This document shows, piece after piece, positions 1 through 6,948 of a stretch of DNA of 15,673 nt. Position 1 is the stretch's first letter. Each line of letters starts with the position of its first letter. The stretch comes from Clostridium sp. CAG:169. GTDB taxonomy: Bacteria; Bacillota; Clostridia; Oscillospirales; Ruminococcaceae. The stretch is from NCBI GenBank assembly GCA_000435195.1, contig FR880213.1, positions 5,861 to 21,533 on the forward strand, written 5' to 3'. Both the position numbers and the translations under genes were made by a program. The notes under the pieces were generated by a model. The model was given only the letters and a program-made list of their open reading frames with translations. It did not search any database and was not told the origin of the DNA.

Positions 1-69
1 TAGCTCAGTTGGTAGAGCAGCTGATTTGTAATCAGCAGGTCGGGGGTTCGAGTCCGTCCACCAGCTCCA
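1..69 (+). tRNA. tRNA-Thr (anticodon TGT), 5' partial
   Basis: The window opens at tRNA position 8 (TAGCTC), so the first seven acceptor bases lie upstream. The D-arm, the anticodon stem-loop CTGATTTGTAATCAG with anticodon TGT (reads ACA), the TTCGAGT T-loop, the 3' acceptor strand CACCAGC, discriminator T and an encoded CCA are all present. The missing 5' strand is predicted to be GCTGGTG. A tRNA-Tyr follows after 24 bases, so the two are probably co-transcribed from a promoter outside the window. Confidence 0.95.
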
Positions 70-93
70 CTAAACTTGATAAAAATTAAATAT

Positions 94-178
94 GGGCGAG
101 TTCCCGAGTGGCCAAAGGGGGCAGACTGTAAATCTGTTGTCAGTGACTTCGGTGGTCCGAATCCACCCTCGCCCACCA
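94..178 (+). tRNA. tRNA-Tyr (anticodon GTA)
   Basis: The acceptor strands GGGCGAG and CTCGCCC pair fully, followed by discriminator A and encoded CCA. The anticodon GTA is at 128-130. The long variable arm is the class II type expected for bacterial tRNA-Tyr. It is the last gene of the tRNA run and is followed directly by a strong intrinsic terminator. The 3' ends of tRNA genes are common phage integration sites, and phage-derived genes lie just downstream. Confidence 0.97.
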
Positions 179-213
179 AATCGGATGGACACAAAAGTGT
201 CCATCCGATTTTT
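179..213 (+). terminator. Intrinsic terminator of the tRNA operon
   Basis: A perfect 14-bp stem (AAATCGGATGGACAC-type arm, mirrored at 197-210) with an AAAA loop is followed by a T run. It starts at the base after the tRNA-Tyr CCA. Confidence 0.93.
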
Positions 214-296
214 GTTTATATACGGCTTTGCGCCTTTAGAGCGTAAACTTCAAAATGATTTTCCGTGAAAGAAAAATATAAAAACTTTTTGAGAGC

Positions 297-346
297 AAGA
301 GCGGGGTTTTCGTCTGAATCTTTCAGGCGAAAACTCTGCTCTTTTT
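297..346 (+). terminator. Orphan intrinsic terminator hairpin
   Basis: The arms 297-318 and 322-343 pair over about 22 bp with three mismatches or wobbles (AAGAGC...CTGAA against TTCAG...GCTCTT), closed by a 3-base loop and followed by TTTTT. No gene lies between this and the terminator at 179-213, so its gene has been lost or it is a second-line terminator. Confidence 0.8.
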
Positions 347-438
347 ATTTACCCGAGAGAGGTTCGCATTGGTTCAATGTAAATTATTTATGAACATCCT
401 CGAAAGTTGTACAAAACAGGGCAATTTTTGAGTGATTT

Positions 439-483
439 CTCCCTATTGGTGAAAAGACTTATCTTTACCACCAAATAGGGGAG
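439..483 (+). promoter_or_regulatory. Imperfect inverted repeat over the ribosome site of the following ORF
   Basis: The left arm CTCCCTATTGGTG (439-451) is complementary, with two bulged bases, to the right arm CACCAAATAGGGGAG ending at 483. The right arm contains the AGGGGAG Shine-Dalgarno that precedes the ATG at 491. If the RNA folds, the ribosome site is masked. That control function is inferred; it could also be remnant structure. Confidence 0.45.
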
Positions 484-490
484 TGTTAAA

Positions 491-673
491 ATGTATGTAA
501 AACAGATGTGCGGATATGCCATTTCACAGGATATGTTCTGTATCTTGACAAAAGGTCTATTGGATTTTTATTCGCCGCCCACACAGGAGAGCCGGAATTA
601 TAAAAACTGGGTTGCTACTTTGGATTTAAAAACCTGTCCAAAGTGTCGTTCCCGCCACGGTCAAATCTATTAG
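491..673 (+). pseudogene. Fragment of phage head (SPP1 gp7/MuF-type) protein, stopped by TAG
   Basis: This 60-residue frame carries the start of a MuF/SPP1-gp7-type minor head protein signature. Residues 37-60 (from KNWVATLDLKTCPKC to HGQIY) match the conserved CxxCxxxxGxxY half, whose partner PPLHPNCRC lies just downstream in the same frame. An in-frame TAG at 671-673 separates the halves. It has a ribosome site (AGGGGAG, 7 bases before ATG 491), and the upstream frame closes at TAG 476-478, so most of the several-hundred-residue parent protein is gone. Residues 1-36 show no family I recognise and may be junction sequence. In temperate phages this domain is often fused to a C-terminal toxin, and a barnase domain follows here. 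I judge it a broken remnant; a short expressed peptide cannot be excluded. Confidence 0.7.
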
Positions 674-1087
674 ATGGATGAGACACCGGACACAGAACCA
701 CCGCTTCACCCAAACTGCCGGTGCAAGATAAAATCAATGGAAGCAGTGATTGCCGGAGAGGGAATAAAGGACGGACAAAACGGTGCCGATTACTGGATGA
801 AGTATATTGCAGACCTGCCGGACTATTATATCACCAGAGACGAATTATTATCTTTAGGCTGGGAAAAAGGTAAATCACCCGCTAAGTTTGCGCCTGGAAA
901 AATGGTTACTATGGGAATTTACAGAAATGATGATAACCGTTTGCCACAGATTTCTGGGAGGGTTTGGTATGAGGCAGACATCAACTATTATAGCGGAAGA
1001 CGAAACGGTCATCGTTTGTTATGGTCGAACGATGGATTGCTGTTTGTTACCTATAATCATTATGAGATATTTTTAGAAATCATTTAA
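674..1087 (+). CDS. Barnase-type ribonuclease with residual phage-head motif (possible orphan toxin)
   Basis: The frame runs on from the preceding fragment: ATG 674 touches TAG 671-673, so expression would need readthrough or reinitiation. I see no ribosome site of its own. Residues 8-17 (EPPLHPNCRC) finish the phage-head motif; residues 38-137 are a full barnase (microbial RNase N1/T1 type) domain. By gapless alignment of the core to Bacillus barnase as I recall it, the catalytic Glu73, Arg87 and His102 are E100, R114 and H129, and Arg83 is R110. Lys27 is replaced by R55 and Arg59 by D86. Such enzymes cleave single-stranded RNA to 2',3'-cyclic phosphates. There is no signal peptide; in MuF toxins the phage-head part is thought to handle delivery. 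A barstar gene follows after 15 bases. The active site looks intact although the carrier is broken. Confidence 0.82.
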   Translation: MDETPDTEPPLHPNCRCKIKSMEAVIAGEGIKDGQNGADYWMKYIADLPDYYITRDELLSLGWEKGKSPAKFAPGKMVTMGIYRNDDNRLPQISGRVWYEADINYYSGRRNGHRLLWSNDGLLFVTYNHYEIFLEII

Positions 1088-1102
1088 AGGAGGTTATGCG
1101 CA

Positions 1103-1396
1103 ATGAAAGAGAAAAAAATCGTCACACTGGACTTAACCGACTGCAAGTACTTGGGAGAGATTCATCAGAGAATTAAAAAGGCGTTTCATTTTCCTGATTT
1201 TTACGGGGAAAACTGGAGTGCATTTTGGGATTTGTTACGGAGCGAGTGTGATGCAGACAAAGTAATAATAGTAGGGGAAGATTCTGTATCCAAAGAGTTA
1301 GGCACTAGTGTTCAAATCCTAAAAGGGATTTTAAAAGAGTTTAAAGAACTTTGCGATAAAGACGGCGACCCAATAGAGATTGAAATACACGGTTAA
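1103..1396 (+). CDS. Barstar-type ribonuclease inhibitor (immunity protein)
   Basis: This 97-residue protein fits barstar (about 90 residues) in length and fold pattern. Residues 34-43 (YGENWSAFWD) correspond to the barstar helix-2 motif YGENLDALWD, which plugs the barnase active site. The Asp39 equivalent is D43 and the Trp38 equivalent W42, but the Asp35 position is Ser (S39). It has a very strong ribosome site (AAAGGAGG) about 11 bases before the ATG, much better than anything before the toxin, so more inhibitor than toxin would be made. It acts in the cytoplasm by direct binding. It is the last gene before the terminator at 1446-1482. The same layout occurs in phage-borne polymorphic toxins and their immunity genes. 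Confidence 0.88.
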   Translation: MKEKKIVTLDLTDCKYLGEIHQRIKKAFHFPDFYGENWSAFWDLLRSECDADKVIIVGEDSVSKELGTSVQILKGILKEFKELCDKDGDPIEIEIHG

Positions 1397-1445
1397 GGGA
1401 TATTTTTGTTGATGCAGGGTGGCATCTAAAATATTGATCCTCTTT

Positions 1446-1482
1446 AAAAACGTGTTTGACTGTATGGTCAGACACGTTTTTT
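1446..1482 (+). terminator. Intrinsic terminator after barstar
   Basis: The stem AAAAACGTGT..GAC pairs with GTC..ACACGTTTTT around a TGTATG loop and continues into T residues. It lies about 50 bases after the barstar stop and closes the toxin/inhibitor unit. Confidence 0.88.
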
Positions 1483-1632
1483 GCGCTCTCATCCCCTATA
1501 AATGAGCAGACGACAGAGGCTATCGCGCAGTTTTAAACCGGATGGGGAAAGAAATGTGAAAAACAAAGGGGAGAAAATCGCTTCTTTAGGATTCGCACAA
1601 AAGAAAAGAAATTTTTATAGGAAATTGGACGA
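1483..1632. other. Intergenic stretch without recognised gene
   Basis: From the barstar terminator to the MarR promoter I see no reading frame with a ribosome site or family match. Short frames on the minus strand here overlap the MarR promoter and operators and look fortuitous. This is probably the boundary between the foreign island and the ordinary chromosome. Confidence 0.5.
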
Positions 1633-1660
1633 TTGATTTTTTGGAAAATGAGCGTATAAT
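1633..1660 (+). promoter_or_regulatory. Sigma-A promoter of the marR-ABC operon
   Basis: A -35 TTGATT (1633-1638) and a perfect -10 TATAAT (1655-1660) are separated by 16 bases. The start point is expected near 1667, just before the first operator. Confidence 0.75.
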
Positions 1661-1671
1661 AATACTCATAA

Positions 1672-1715
1672 GTTGCATACGCAACATTTGCGCACTGAAA
1701 CTTTTGCATGTGCAA
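1672..1715 (+). promoter_or_regulatory. Twin MarR-type operators
   Basis: Two related inverted repeats lie just after the predicted start point: GTTGCATACGCAAC (1672-1685) and TTGCATGTGCAA (1704-1715). Both have the TTGCA/TGCAA or TTGC/GCAA arms typical of MarR sites. Their centres are 31 bp apart, close to three helical turns, so two dimers would bind the same DNA face. Autorepression of the operon by the following MarR protein is inferred from position. Confidence 0.72.
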
Positions 1716-1760
1716 CGGTTGTGGATGTAAGCTTGTGTGTTATGAAAAGGAGGGAAAAAG

Positions 1761-2201
1761 ATGAACGGAATCATGAAGTACATCAACCGCATCTCTCGAT
1801 GCAACGGAGTTGTCTACGCAAACCGTCTGCGCGGGTATGGCATTACCCAGTGCCAGCACCCATACATCCTGCTGATTTGTCGGGAACCGGGTATTCCCCA
1901 GGAAAAGATTTCCCGGGAGCTGTGCGTCAATAAAAGCAGCGTGACCAGACAGATTACCTTGATGGAAGAAAAGGGATTGATCATGCGCAAACAGGACCCG
2001 ACCGACCGGCGGGTATGGAGGGTATATCCCACCCAGAAGATGCAGGAGCTGCTGCCACACGTGCGGCTGGTGATGAAGGAGTGGAACGAATATCTGCTGG
2101 AAGAGTTCAGCGAGGAAGAACAGGAGAAGTTGGTTGTCGCTCTGGAAAAACTGATGCAGCGGGCGCAGACTGCGGCGCAAGAAAGTCTGAAGGGGAGATA
2201 A
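1761..2201 (+). CDS. MarR-family transcriptional regulator
   Basis: At 146 residues it has normal MarR length. The winged helix-turn-helix spans about residues 45-90: GIPQEKISRELCVNKSSVTR holds the two HTH helices, and the DPTDRRVWRV wing (79-88) carries the usual D-x-R-R pattern. The C-terminal helix (115-140) is the dimer arm. It has a strong ribosome site (AAAAGGAGG) 8 bases before the ATG. It is the first gene of an operon with two ABC exporter subunits, the first starting 8 bases after its stop. MarR proteins in this setting usually repress the exporter until a toxic ligand binds; the twin operators at 1672-1715 support autoregulation. The ligand cannot be read from sequence. Confidence 0.93.
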   Translation: MNGIMKYINRISRCNGVVYANRLRGYGITQCQHPYILLICREPGIPQEKISRELCVNKSSVTRQITLMEEKGLIMRKQDPTDRRVWRVYPTQKMQELLPHVRLVMKEWNEYLLEEFSEEEQEKLVVALEKLMQRAQTAAQESLKGR

Positions 2202-2209
2202 GCACACCG

Positions 2210-3925
2210 ATGAAAGGAATATTTCCGTATTTAAAACCTTATGTACCCCGTATGAGCGTTGGGGTCTTGACCAAGTTTTTGGGAACAGTGGTCGAACTGC
2301 TGATCCCATGGATGCTTTCTTACATCCTGGACAACATCGTCCCGCTCAAGGACACCAAACGGGTGTTGATTTGGGGACTGTACATGGCAATCTGCGCGGT
2401 GCTGGCATTGCTGATGAACATCTATGCAAACCGCGTGGCAGCATCGGTCGCAAGAGATACCACCCGGGCGGTACGCCACGATTTGTTTAAAAAAATATCC
2501 TATCTGTCCTGTCGGCAGATCGACGAGTTTTCCATCCCGTCGCTGGAATCCCGACTGACCACCGACACCTATAACGTCAACCAGGTCATCGGAATGATGC
2601 AAAGAATGGGAATCCGTGCACCGATTTTGCTCATCGGCGGCATCTGCATCACCATGACGATGGAGCCGGTGCTGACATTGGTGATGATTTCGGTCCTGCC
2701 GTTCATCACACTGGTGGTATGGCTGGTCTCCCGCAAGGGGATTCCGATGTACGGCTACCTGCAAAAGGGCATCGACATGATGGTGCGCACCGTGCGGGAA
2801 AGCATCGCCGGAATCCGCGTCATCAAGGCGCTTTCCAAGGTCGAACAGGAAAAGGAGCATTTTGCGCAGGTCAATGCTGAGGTGGTTCGCCGCGAAAGCC
2901 GCGCTGCCATCCGCATGGGCATCACCAACCCGATGATGAACCTGCTGCTGAATATCGGTTTGACCCTGGTTATTCTGGTGGGAGCCTACCGTGTCAACGA
3001 AGGCAGCACCCAACCCGGTGTCATTATCGCATTCCTGTCCTATTTTACCATCATCCTGAACGCCATGCTGACCGTGACCCGAATGTTCGTCATGTACTCC
3101 CGCGCCAGTGCATCGGCAGGACGAATCCAGGAGGTTTTGGAAACACCGGAGGATATGGAACTGACCGACGAACCGAAGAAAAATGAGGAAGAGCACATTG
3201 TCTTTGAAAATGTCAGCTTTTCTTATAAAAACAAATCGGTCAAGAACATCGACAACATTTCCTTTAAACTTAAAAAGGGAGAAACACTGGGTATCATCGG
3301 CGCAACCGGCTCGGGCAAGACCACCATCATCAATCTGCTGATGCGCCTGTACGAGAAGGATGCGGGCAGCATCCGCATCAACGGGCAGGAGGTTTCCTCC
3401 ATTCCGCCGCACGAGCTGCATACCAAGTTTGGAGTGGTCTTCCAAAACGACGTCCTGTTTGCCGATACCGTCCGCGAGAATATTGACTTTGGCAGAAACC
3501 TGCCGCAGCAGCGCATCGAGCAGGCAGCTGTTTCTGCACAGGCGATGGAGTTCATCGACACCCTGCCGGAACGGTTTGAACACATGGTCACCGCAAGAGG
3601 AACCAACCTCAGCGGCGGACAAAAGCAGAGGGTCCTGCTTTCCAGAGCGTTGGCGGGTCATTCTGAAATCTTGATTCTGGATGACTCCTCGAGTGCGTTG
3701 GACTATAAGACCGATTCCCAGCTGCGCGCTGCGCTGCGCGAGCAGTATGACGGCATCACCACCATCGTCATCGCACAGAGGGTCAGCTCGATTCTGCATG
3801 CCGACCACATCCTGGTGCTGGATGAAGGAAAGGAAATTGGCTACGGCACCCACGAACAGCTGATGGAAAGCTGTGCAGTCTACCGTGAAATCAGTGAATC
3901 TCAGATGGGAGGGGATTTTGGATGA
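2210..3925 (+). CDS. Heterodimeric ABC exporter subunit with degenerate ATP site
   Basis: I chose ATG 2210 (571 residues) because AAGGGGAG lies 11 bases upstream and the protein then begins at the normal ABC exporter N-terminus; a longer frame from 2015 would overlap marR by 187 bases. Residues 15-300 form the six-helix membrane domain and 328-571 the nucleotide-binding domain. Seen motifs: Walker A GATGSGKT (364-371), Q-loop Q412, signature LSGGQ (467-471), Walker B ILILD (487-491). The catalytic Glu is replaced by D492 and the switch His by Q523. This D/Q pair is the hallmark of the degenerate partner in heterodimeric exporters such as TM287/288 or BmrCD. Its intact LSGGQ would serve the partner's active site. 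The likely role is drug, peptide or lipid export at the inner membrane; the substrate is unknown. Confidence 0.93.
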   Translation: MKGIFPYLKPYVPRMSVGVLTKFLGTVVELLIPWMLSYILDNIVPLKDTKRVLIWGLYMAICAVLALLMNIYANRVAASVARDTTRAVRHDLFKKISYLSCRQIDEFSIPSLESRLTTDTYNVNQVIGMMQRMGIRAPILLIGGICITMTMEPVLTLVMISVLPFITLVVWLVSRKGIPMYGYLQKGIDMMVRTVRESIAGIRVIKALSKVEQEKEHFAQVNAEVVRRESRAAIRMGITNPMMNLLLNIGLTLVILVGAYRVNEGSTQPGVIIAFLSYFTIILNAMLTVTRMFVMYSRASASAGRIQEVLETPEDMELTDEPKKNEEEHIVFENVSFSYKNKSVKNIDNISFKLKKGETLGIIGATGSGKTTIINLLMRLYEKDAGSIRINGQEVSSIPPHELHTKFGVVFQNDVLFADTVRENIDFGRNLPQQRIEQAAVSAQAMEFIDTLPERFEHMVTARGTNLSGGQKQRVLLSRALAGHSEILILDDSSSALDYKTDSQLRAALREQYDGITTIVIAQRVSSILHADHILVLDEGKEIGYGTHEQLMESCAVYREISESQMGGDFG

Positions 3926-5691
3926 TACCAAACGACCCGAATCAACATAAACCAAGGGACCGCAAAAAGGTCATCCTGCGGCTTGGAAAATATCTGCTGC
4001 AACACAAGTGGATGGTGCTGGCAGCGGTCAGCCTGACCATTACCGGCAACCTGTTGGCTCTGCTGGGACCGATGCTGTCCGGCTATGCCATCGATGCCAT
4101 CGGCGTCGGACCGGGGCAGACCAACTTCGATTTGGTGCTGTTTTACTGCGGTCTGATGCTGGTGTTCTATGTGCTTTCTTCGGGACTGAGCTACCTGCTG
4201 TCGGTGCTGATGGTCAAAATCAGCCAGAAGATTGTTTATCAGATGCGTAAAGATTTGGTGGATAAGCTGCTGGAGCTGCCGGTGCGCTTTTTTGACAGCC
4301 ACCAGACCGGAGACATCATCAGCCGCCTTTCCTATGATATTGATACAGTCAACTCCTCGCTGTCCAACGACCTGCTTCAGATTGCAGCCAGTGCCATCAC
4401 CGTCATCGGCTCCTTTATTATGATGCTGCGCATCTCTCCGCCTTTGATTTTGGTGTTTGTGGTCACGGTGCCGATTTCGGTGCTGTTCATCATCTACCGC
4501 ACCAAAAAGGTGCGCCCGCTCTTCCGCAAGCGCTCGGCAAAGCTGGGCGAGCTCAACGGCTTTGTAGAGGAAATCATCTCCGGTCAAAAGACCACCAAAG
4601 CCTATCACCAGGAGCAGACGATGGTCGGACGTTTTGACCAGCGAAACAATGAGGCGGTAGAAGCCTACTATATGGCAGACTACTATGGAAGTACCGTGGG
4701 TCCATCGGTCAGCTTTATCAACAACCTGTCGCTGACCCTTATCAGCATCTTCGGCTCTCTGCTGTATCTGGTGGGGAGTGTCTCGCTGGGCAACCTTTCC
4801 TCCTTTGTGCTGTATTCCCGCAAGTTTTCCGGTCCTGTCAACGAGATGGCAAACATCATCAGTGAGCTGCAATCGGCAGCAGCGGCGGCAGAACGTGTTT
4901 TCCGTATGATCGACGAACCGGCGGAGGCAGCAGACCTGCCGCAGGCAAAACCGCTGGAGGAGGTCAAGGGCGATGTCCAGATGAAGGACATCCAATTTGG
5001 CTATGAGCCGGACAAGGTGATTATCCACGACCTTAACCTGCACGCAAAACCGGGCAGCCTGGTGGCAATCGTAGGACCGACCGGTGCAGGCAAGACCACC
5101 ATCATCAATCTGCTCATGCGCTTCTATGACCCGCAGAAGGGACAGATTTTGATGGAGGGACGCGACAGCCACGACATCACCCGCAAGAGCCTGCGTGCAG
5201 CGTACACAATGGTTTTGCAGGACACCTGGCTGTTTTATGGAAGCATCTATGACAATATCGCCTTCAGCCGACCGGATGCAACACCGGAAGAGGTCATCGA
5301 GGCGGCAAAAGCGGCAAAGATACACAATTACATTATGAGCCTGCCGGACGGCTATGACACCATCGTCAACGGAGATGGTCTGAACATCTCGCAGGGACAA
5401 AAGCAGATGCTGACCATCGCGCGCGCGATGCTCTCCGATGCGAAGATGCTGATTCTGGACGAGGCGACCTCCAATGTGGACACCCGAACCGAGATGCAGA
5501 TTCAGTCGGCGATGCGCAACCTGATGAAGGATAAAACCTGCTTTGTCATTGCACACCGGCTTTCCACCGTACAAAACGCCGACACCATCCTGGTCGTTCA
5601 GCACGGCGACATCATCGAACAGGGCAACCACGAACAGCTGATGAAAAAAGGCGGGGTGTATGCAGGCTTGTATTCCTCCCAGTTCCATTAA
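3922..5691 (+). CDS. Heterodimeric ABC exporter subunit with consensus Walker B and H-loop
   Basis: This 589-residue partner begins at an ATG that overlaps the previous stop (ATGA, 4 bases), so the subunits are translationally coupled, as expected for equal amounts. Six membrane helices lie in residues 28-310 and the ATPase domain in 350-589. Motifs: Walker A GPTGAGKT (385-392), Q433, Walker B LILDE with catalytic E514, D-loop SNVD, switch H545. The signature is ISQGQ (489-493) rather than LSGGQ. Combined with the first subunit, the sites are one consensus (this Walker A/B with partner LSGGQ) and one degenerate (partner D/Q with this SQGQ). It ends at a strong terminator and is the last gene of the MarR-controlled unit. 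Confidence 0.94.
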   Translation: MIPNDPNQHKPRDRKKVILRLGKYLLQHKWMVLAAVSLTITGNLLALLGPMLSGYAIDAIGVGPGQTNFDLVLFYCGLMLVFYVLSSGLSYLLSVLMVKISQKIVYQMRKDLVDKLLELPVRFFDSHQTGDIISRLSYDIDTVNSSLSNDLLQIAASAITVIGSFIMMLRISPPLILVFVVTVPISVLFIIYRTKKVRPLFRKRSAKLGELNGFVEEIISGQKTTKAYHQEQTMVGRFDQRNNEAVEAYYMADYYGSTVGPSVSFINNLSLTLISIFGSLLYLVGSVSLGNLSSFVLYSRKFSGPVNEMANIISELQSAAAAAERVFRMIDEPAEAADLPQAKPLEEVKGDVQMKDIQFGYEPDKVIIHDLNLHAKPGSLVAIVGPTGAGKTTIINLLMRFYDPQKGQILMEGRDSHDITRKSLRAAYTMVLQDTWLFYGSIYDNIAFSRPDATPEEVIEAAKAAKIHNYIMSLPDGYDTIVNGDGLNISQGQKQMLTIARAMLSDAKMLILDEATSNVDTRTEMQIQSAMRNLMKDKTCFVIAHRLSTVQNADTILVVQHGDIIEQGNHEQLMKKGGVYAGLYSSQFH

Positions 5692-5711
5692 ACCATCTTG
5701 GCAAATTCTTC

Positions 5712-5742
5712 AAAAAAAGCACCCACAAGGGTGCTTTTTTTT
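5712..5742 (+). terminator. Intrinsic terminator of the marR-ABC operon
   Basis: AAAAAAAGCACCC, loop ACAA, GGGTGCTTTTTTTT; starts 20 bases after the second exporter gene. Confidence 0.95.
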
Positions 5743-5755
5743 CGGAAAATACTCG

Positions 5756-5784
5756 TTGCATACAAAGAAAAGCTGCGCTATACT
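5756..5784 (+). promoter_or_regulatory. Sigma-A promoter of the permease operon
   Basis: A -35 TTGCAT (5756-5761), a 17-base spacer and a -10 TATACT (5779-5784) precede the permease ATG by 27 bases. The -35 falls just after the upstream terminator, so this unit is independent of the exporter operon. Confidence 0.83.
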
Positions 5785-5811
5785 GGTAGGGAGAAATGAG
5801 GAGTAGGGAAT

Positions 5812-6921
5812 ATGCAAAATTGTAAGCGATTTTTGAAGCAGGAGCCGGTCTTTGTCATTGCAGCTGTCTGTGCAGTGGTTTCGATGCTGTGGGTGCCGCC
5901 CTCGGCGCAGTATCTGGAGTATATCGACCTTCGTGTGCTGGAGCTGCTGTTCTGTCTGATGGCGGCGGTGGCAGGGATGCAGCAGGAGGGGACCTTTCTG
6001 GTGCTGTCCCAGCGGATGCTGGCAGGCAGGAAAAGCAGCCGCCTGCTGACCTTATCACTGGTGATGCTGCCGTTTTTTGCCTCGATGCTGATTACCAACG
6101 ATGTGGCGCTGATTACCTTCGTGCCGTTTGCAGTGCTGGTTTTACAGCTGACCAATCAAATACAGCGGCTGGCATGGGTGGTGACCCTGCAAACGATTGC
6201 CGCCAACATCGGCAGTATGCTGACGCCGGTGGGCAATCCGCAGAATCTGTACCTGAGCAGCTTTTACGGGATGGATGCGCCAAGCTTCTTTGCCGTGACG
6301 ATTCCGGTGGTGGCGCTGAGCTTCTGCCTGCTGGCAATCTGCTGCCTGTGGGGAAAAAACAGACAGATCGAGGTGCGCTTTGAGCACAAAGAGGTCATCC
6401 GCAGTCCCAAAAGGCTGACGGTCTTCCTTGCGTTGTTTGGGCTGAGTCTGCTATCGGTGCTGCATCTGGTGGGGAGCCATCTTGCCTTTTTGCTCACCGT
6501 CCTGATTCTGCTTGTGGCGGACCGTTCGGTGCTCAAAAAGGTGGACTACTGGCTGCTGGCGACCTTTGTCTGCTTTTTTATCTTCGCGGGGAATATGGGC
6601 GCCATCCCATCGGTGCAGCATTTCCTGGGAAATGTGATGGAAAGGAACACCATGCTGTGCGCGGTGGCATCCAGCCAGATCATCAGCAATGTGCCGGCGG
6701 CGGTGCTGCTGTCCAATTTCACCCGCGATGCAAAGGGGATGCTGCTGGGAACCAACATCGGAGGTCTGGGGACGCTGGTGGCTTCGCTGGCAAGCCTGAT
6801 TTCTTTTAAACTCTATGCGCGCACCCCGCAGGCAAAGCTTTTGCCCTATTTGGGAATCTTTACAGCGGCAAATGTGGCAATGCTGGTACTTTTGTATCTG
6901 TTTGCGGCAATTTGTTTATAA
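5812..6921 (+). CDS. ArsB/SLC13 (DASS)-type anion permease
   Basis: A 369-residue, almost wholly hydrophobic protein with about ten membrane segments. It shows the internal-repeat motifs of the ion-transporter superfamily: ITNDVALITFVPF (94-106) and ANIGSMLTPVGNPQN (131-145) in the first half, QIISNVPAAVLLSNF (289-303) and GTNIGGLGTLVASLASLI (313-330) in the second. These asparagine- and glycine-rich hairpins bind cation and anion in related transporters (arsenite, citrate, dicarboxylate or sulfate carriers). It is short for ArsB or DASS (usually 400 or more). The ribosome site GAGGAG is well placed. It is co-transcribed with a cysteine-rich protein 27 bases downstream. The substrate is not evident; ArsB-type efflux and anion uptake are both possible. 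Confidence 0.85.
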   Translation: MQNCKRFLKQEPVFVIAAVCAVVSMLWVPPSAQYLEYIDLRVLELLFCLMAAVAGMQQEGTFLVLSQRMLAGRKSSRLLTLSLVMLPFFASMLITNDVALITFVPFAVLVLQLTNQIQRLAWVVTLQTIAANIGSMLTPVGNPQNLYLSSFYGMDAPSFFAVTIPVVALSFCLLAICCLWGKNRQIEVRFEHKEVIRSPKRLTVFLALFGLSLLSVLHLVGSHLAFLLTVLILLVADRSVLKKVDYWLLATFVCFFIFAGNMGAIPSVQHFLGNVMERNTMLCAVASSQIISNVPAAVLLSNFTRDAKGMLLGTNIGGLGTLVASLASLISFKLYARTPQAKLLPYLGIFTAANVAMLVLLYLFAAICL

Positions 6922-6948
6922 ACGGGAAACAAGAAAGGAACGAGAAAA

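Larger units (their letters stand above)
214..490. other. A+T-rich gene-free stretch with two hairpins
   Basis: I see no credible gene here. The stretch holds a long orphan terminator hairpin (297-346) and an imperfect inverted repeat (439-483) that ends in the ribosome site of the next reading frame. No convincing sigma-A promoter could be assigned. The composition is visibly richer in A+T than the genes from 1761 onward, which fits decayed foreign DNA between the tRNA genes and the barnase fragment. Confidence 0.5.

Noticed and set aside
173..476. Nine-base direct repeat CCACCAAAT at the tRNA-Tyr 3' end (173-181) and at 468-476 as a phage attachment pair
   Set aside because: Nine A/C-rich bases over 300 bp is close to chance and the match does not extend; not enough for an att call.
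671..673. Recoding of the TAG by the selenocysteine machinery present in the window
   Set aside because: SelB and tRNA-Sec(TCA) read UGA, not UAG; no pyrrolysine tRNA or PylS is seen either. A nonsense mutation or reinitiation is simpler.
2015..2209. N-terminal extension of the first exporter gene
   Set aside because: It would overlap the MarR gene by 187 bases and has no exporter-like sequence; ATG 2210 has a ribosome site and begins at the normal family N-terminus.
2231..3955. Long minus-strand open frame (574 codons)
   Set aside because: It is antisense to the first ABC exporter subunit, is composed of His/Gln/Asp-rich non-protein-like sequence, and has no ribosome site.
3901..5688. Long minus-strand open frame (595 codons)
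   Set aside because: Antisense shadow of the second ABC exporter subunit, whose motifs are unmistakable on the plus strand.
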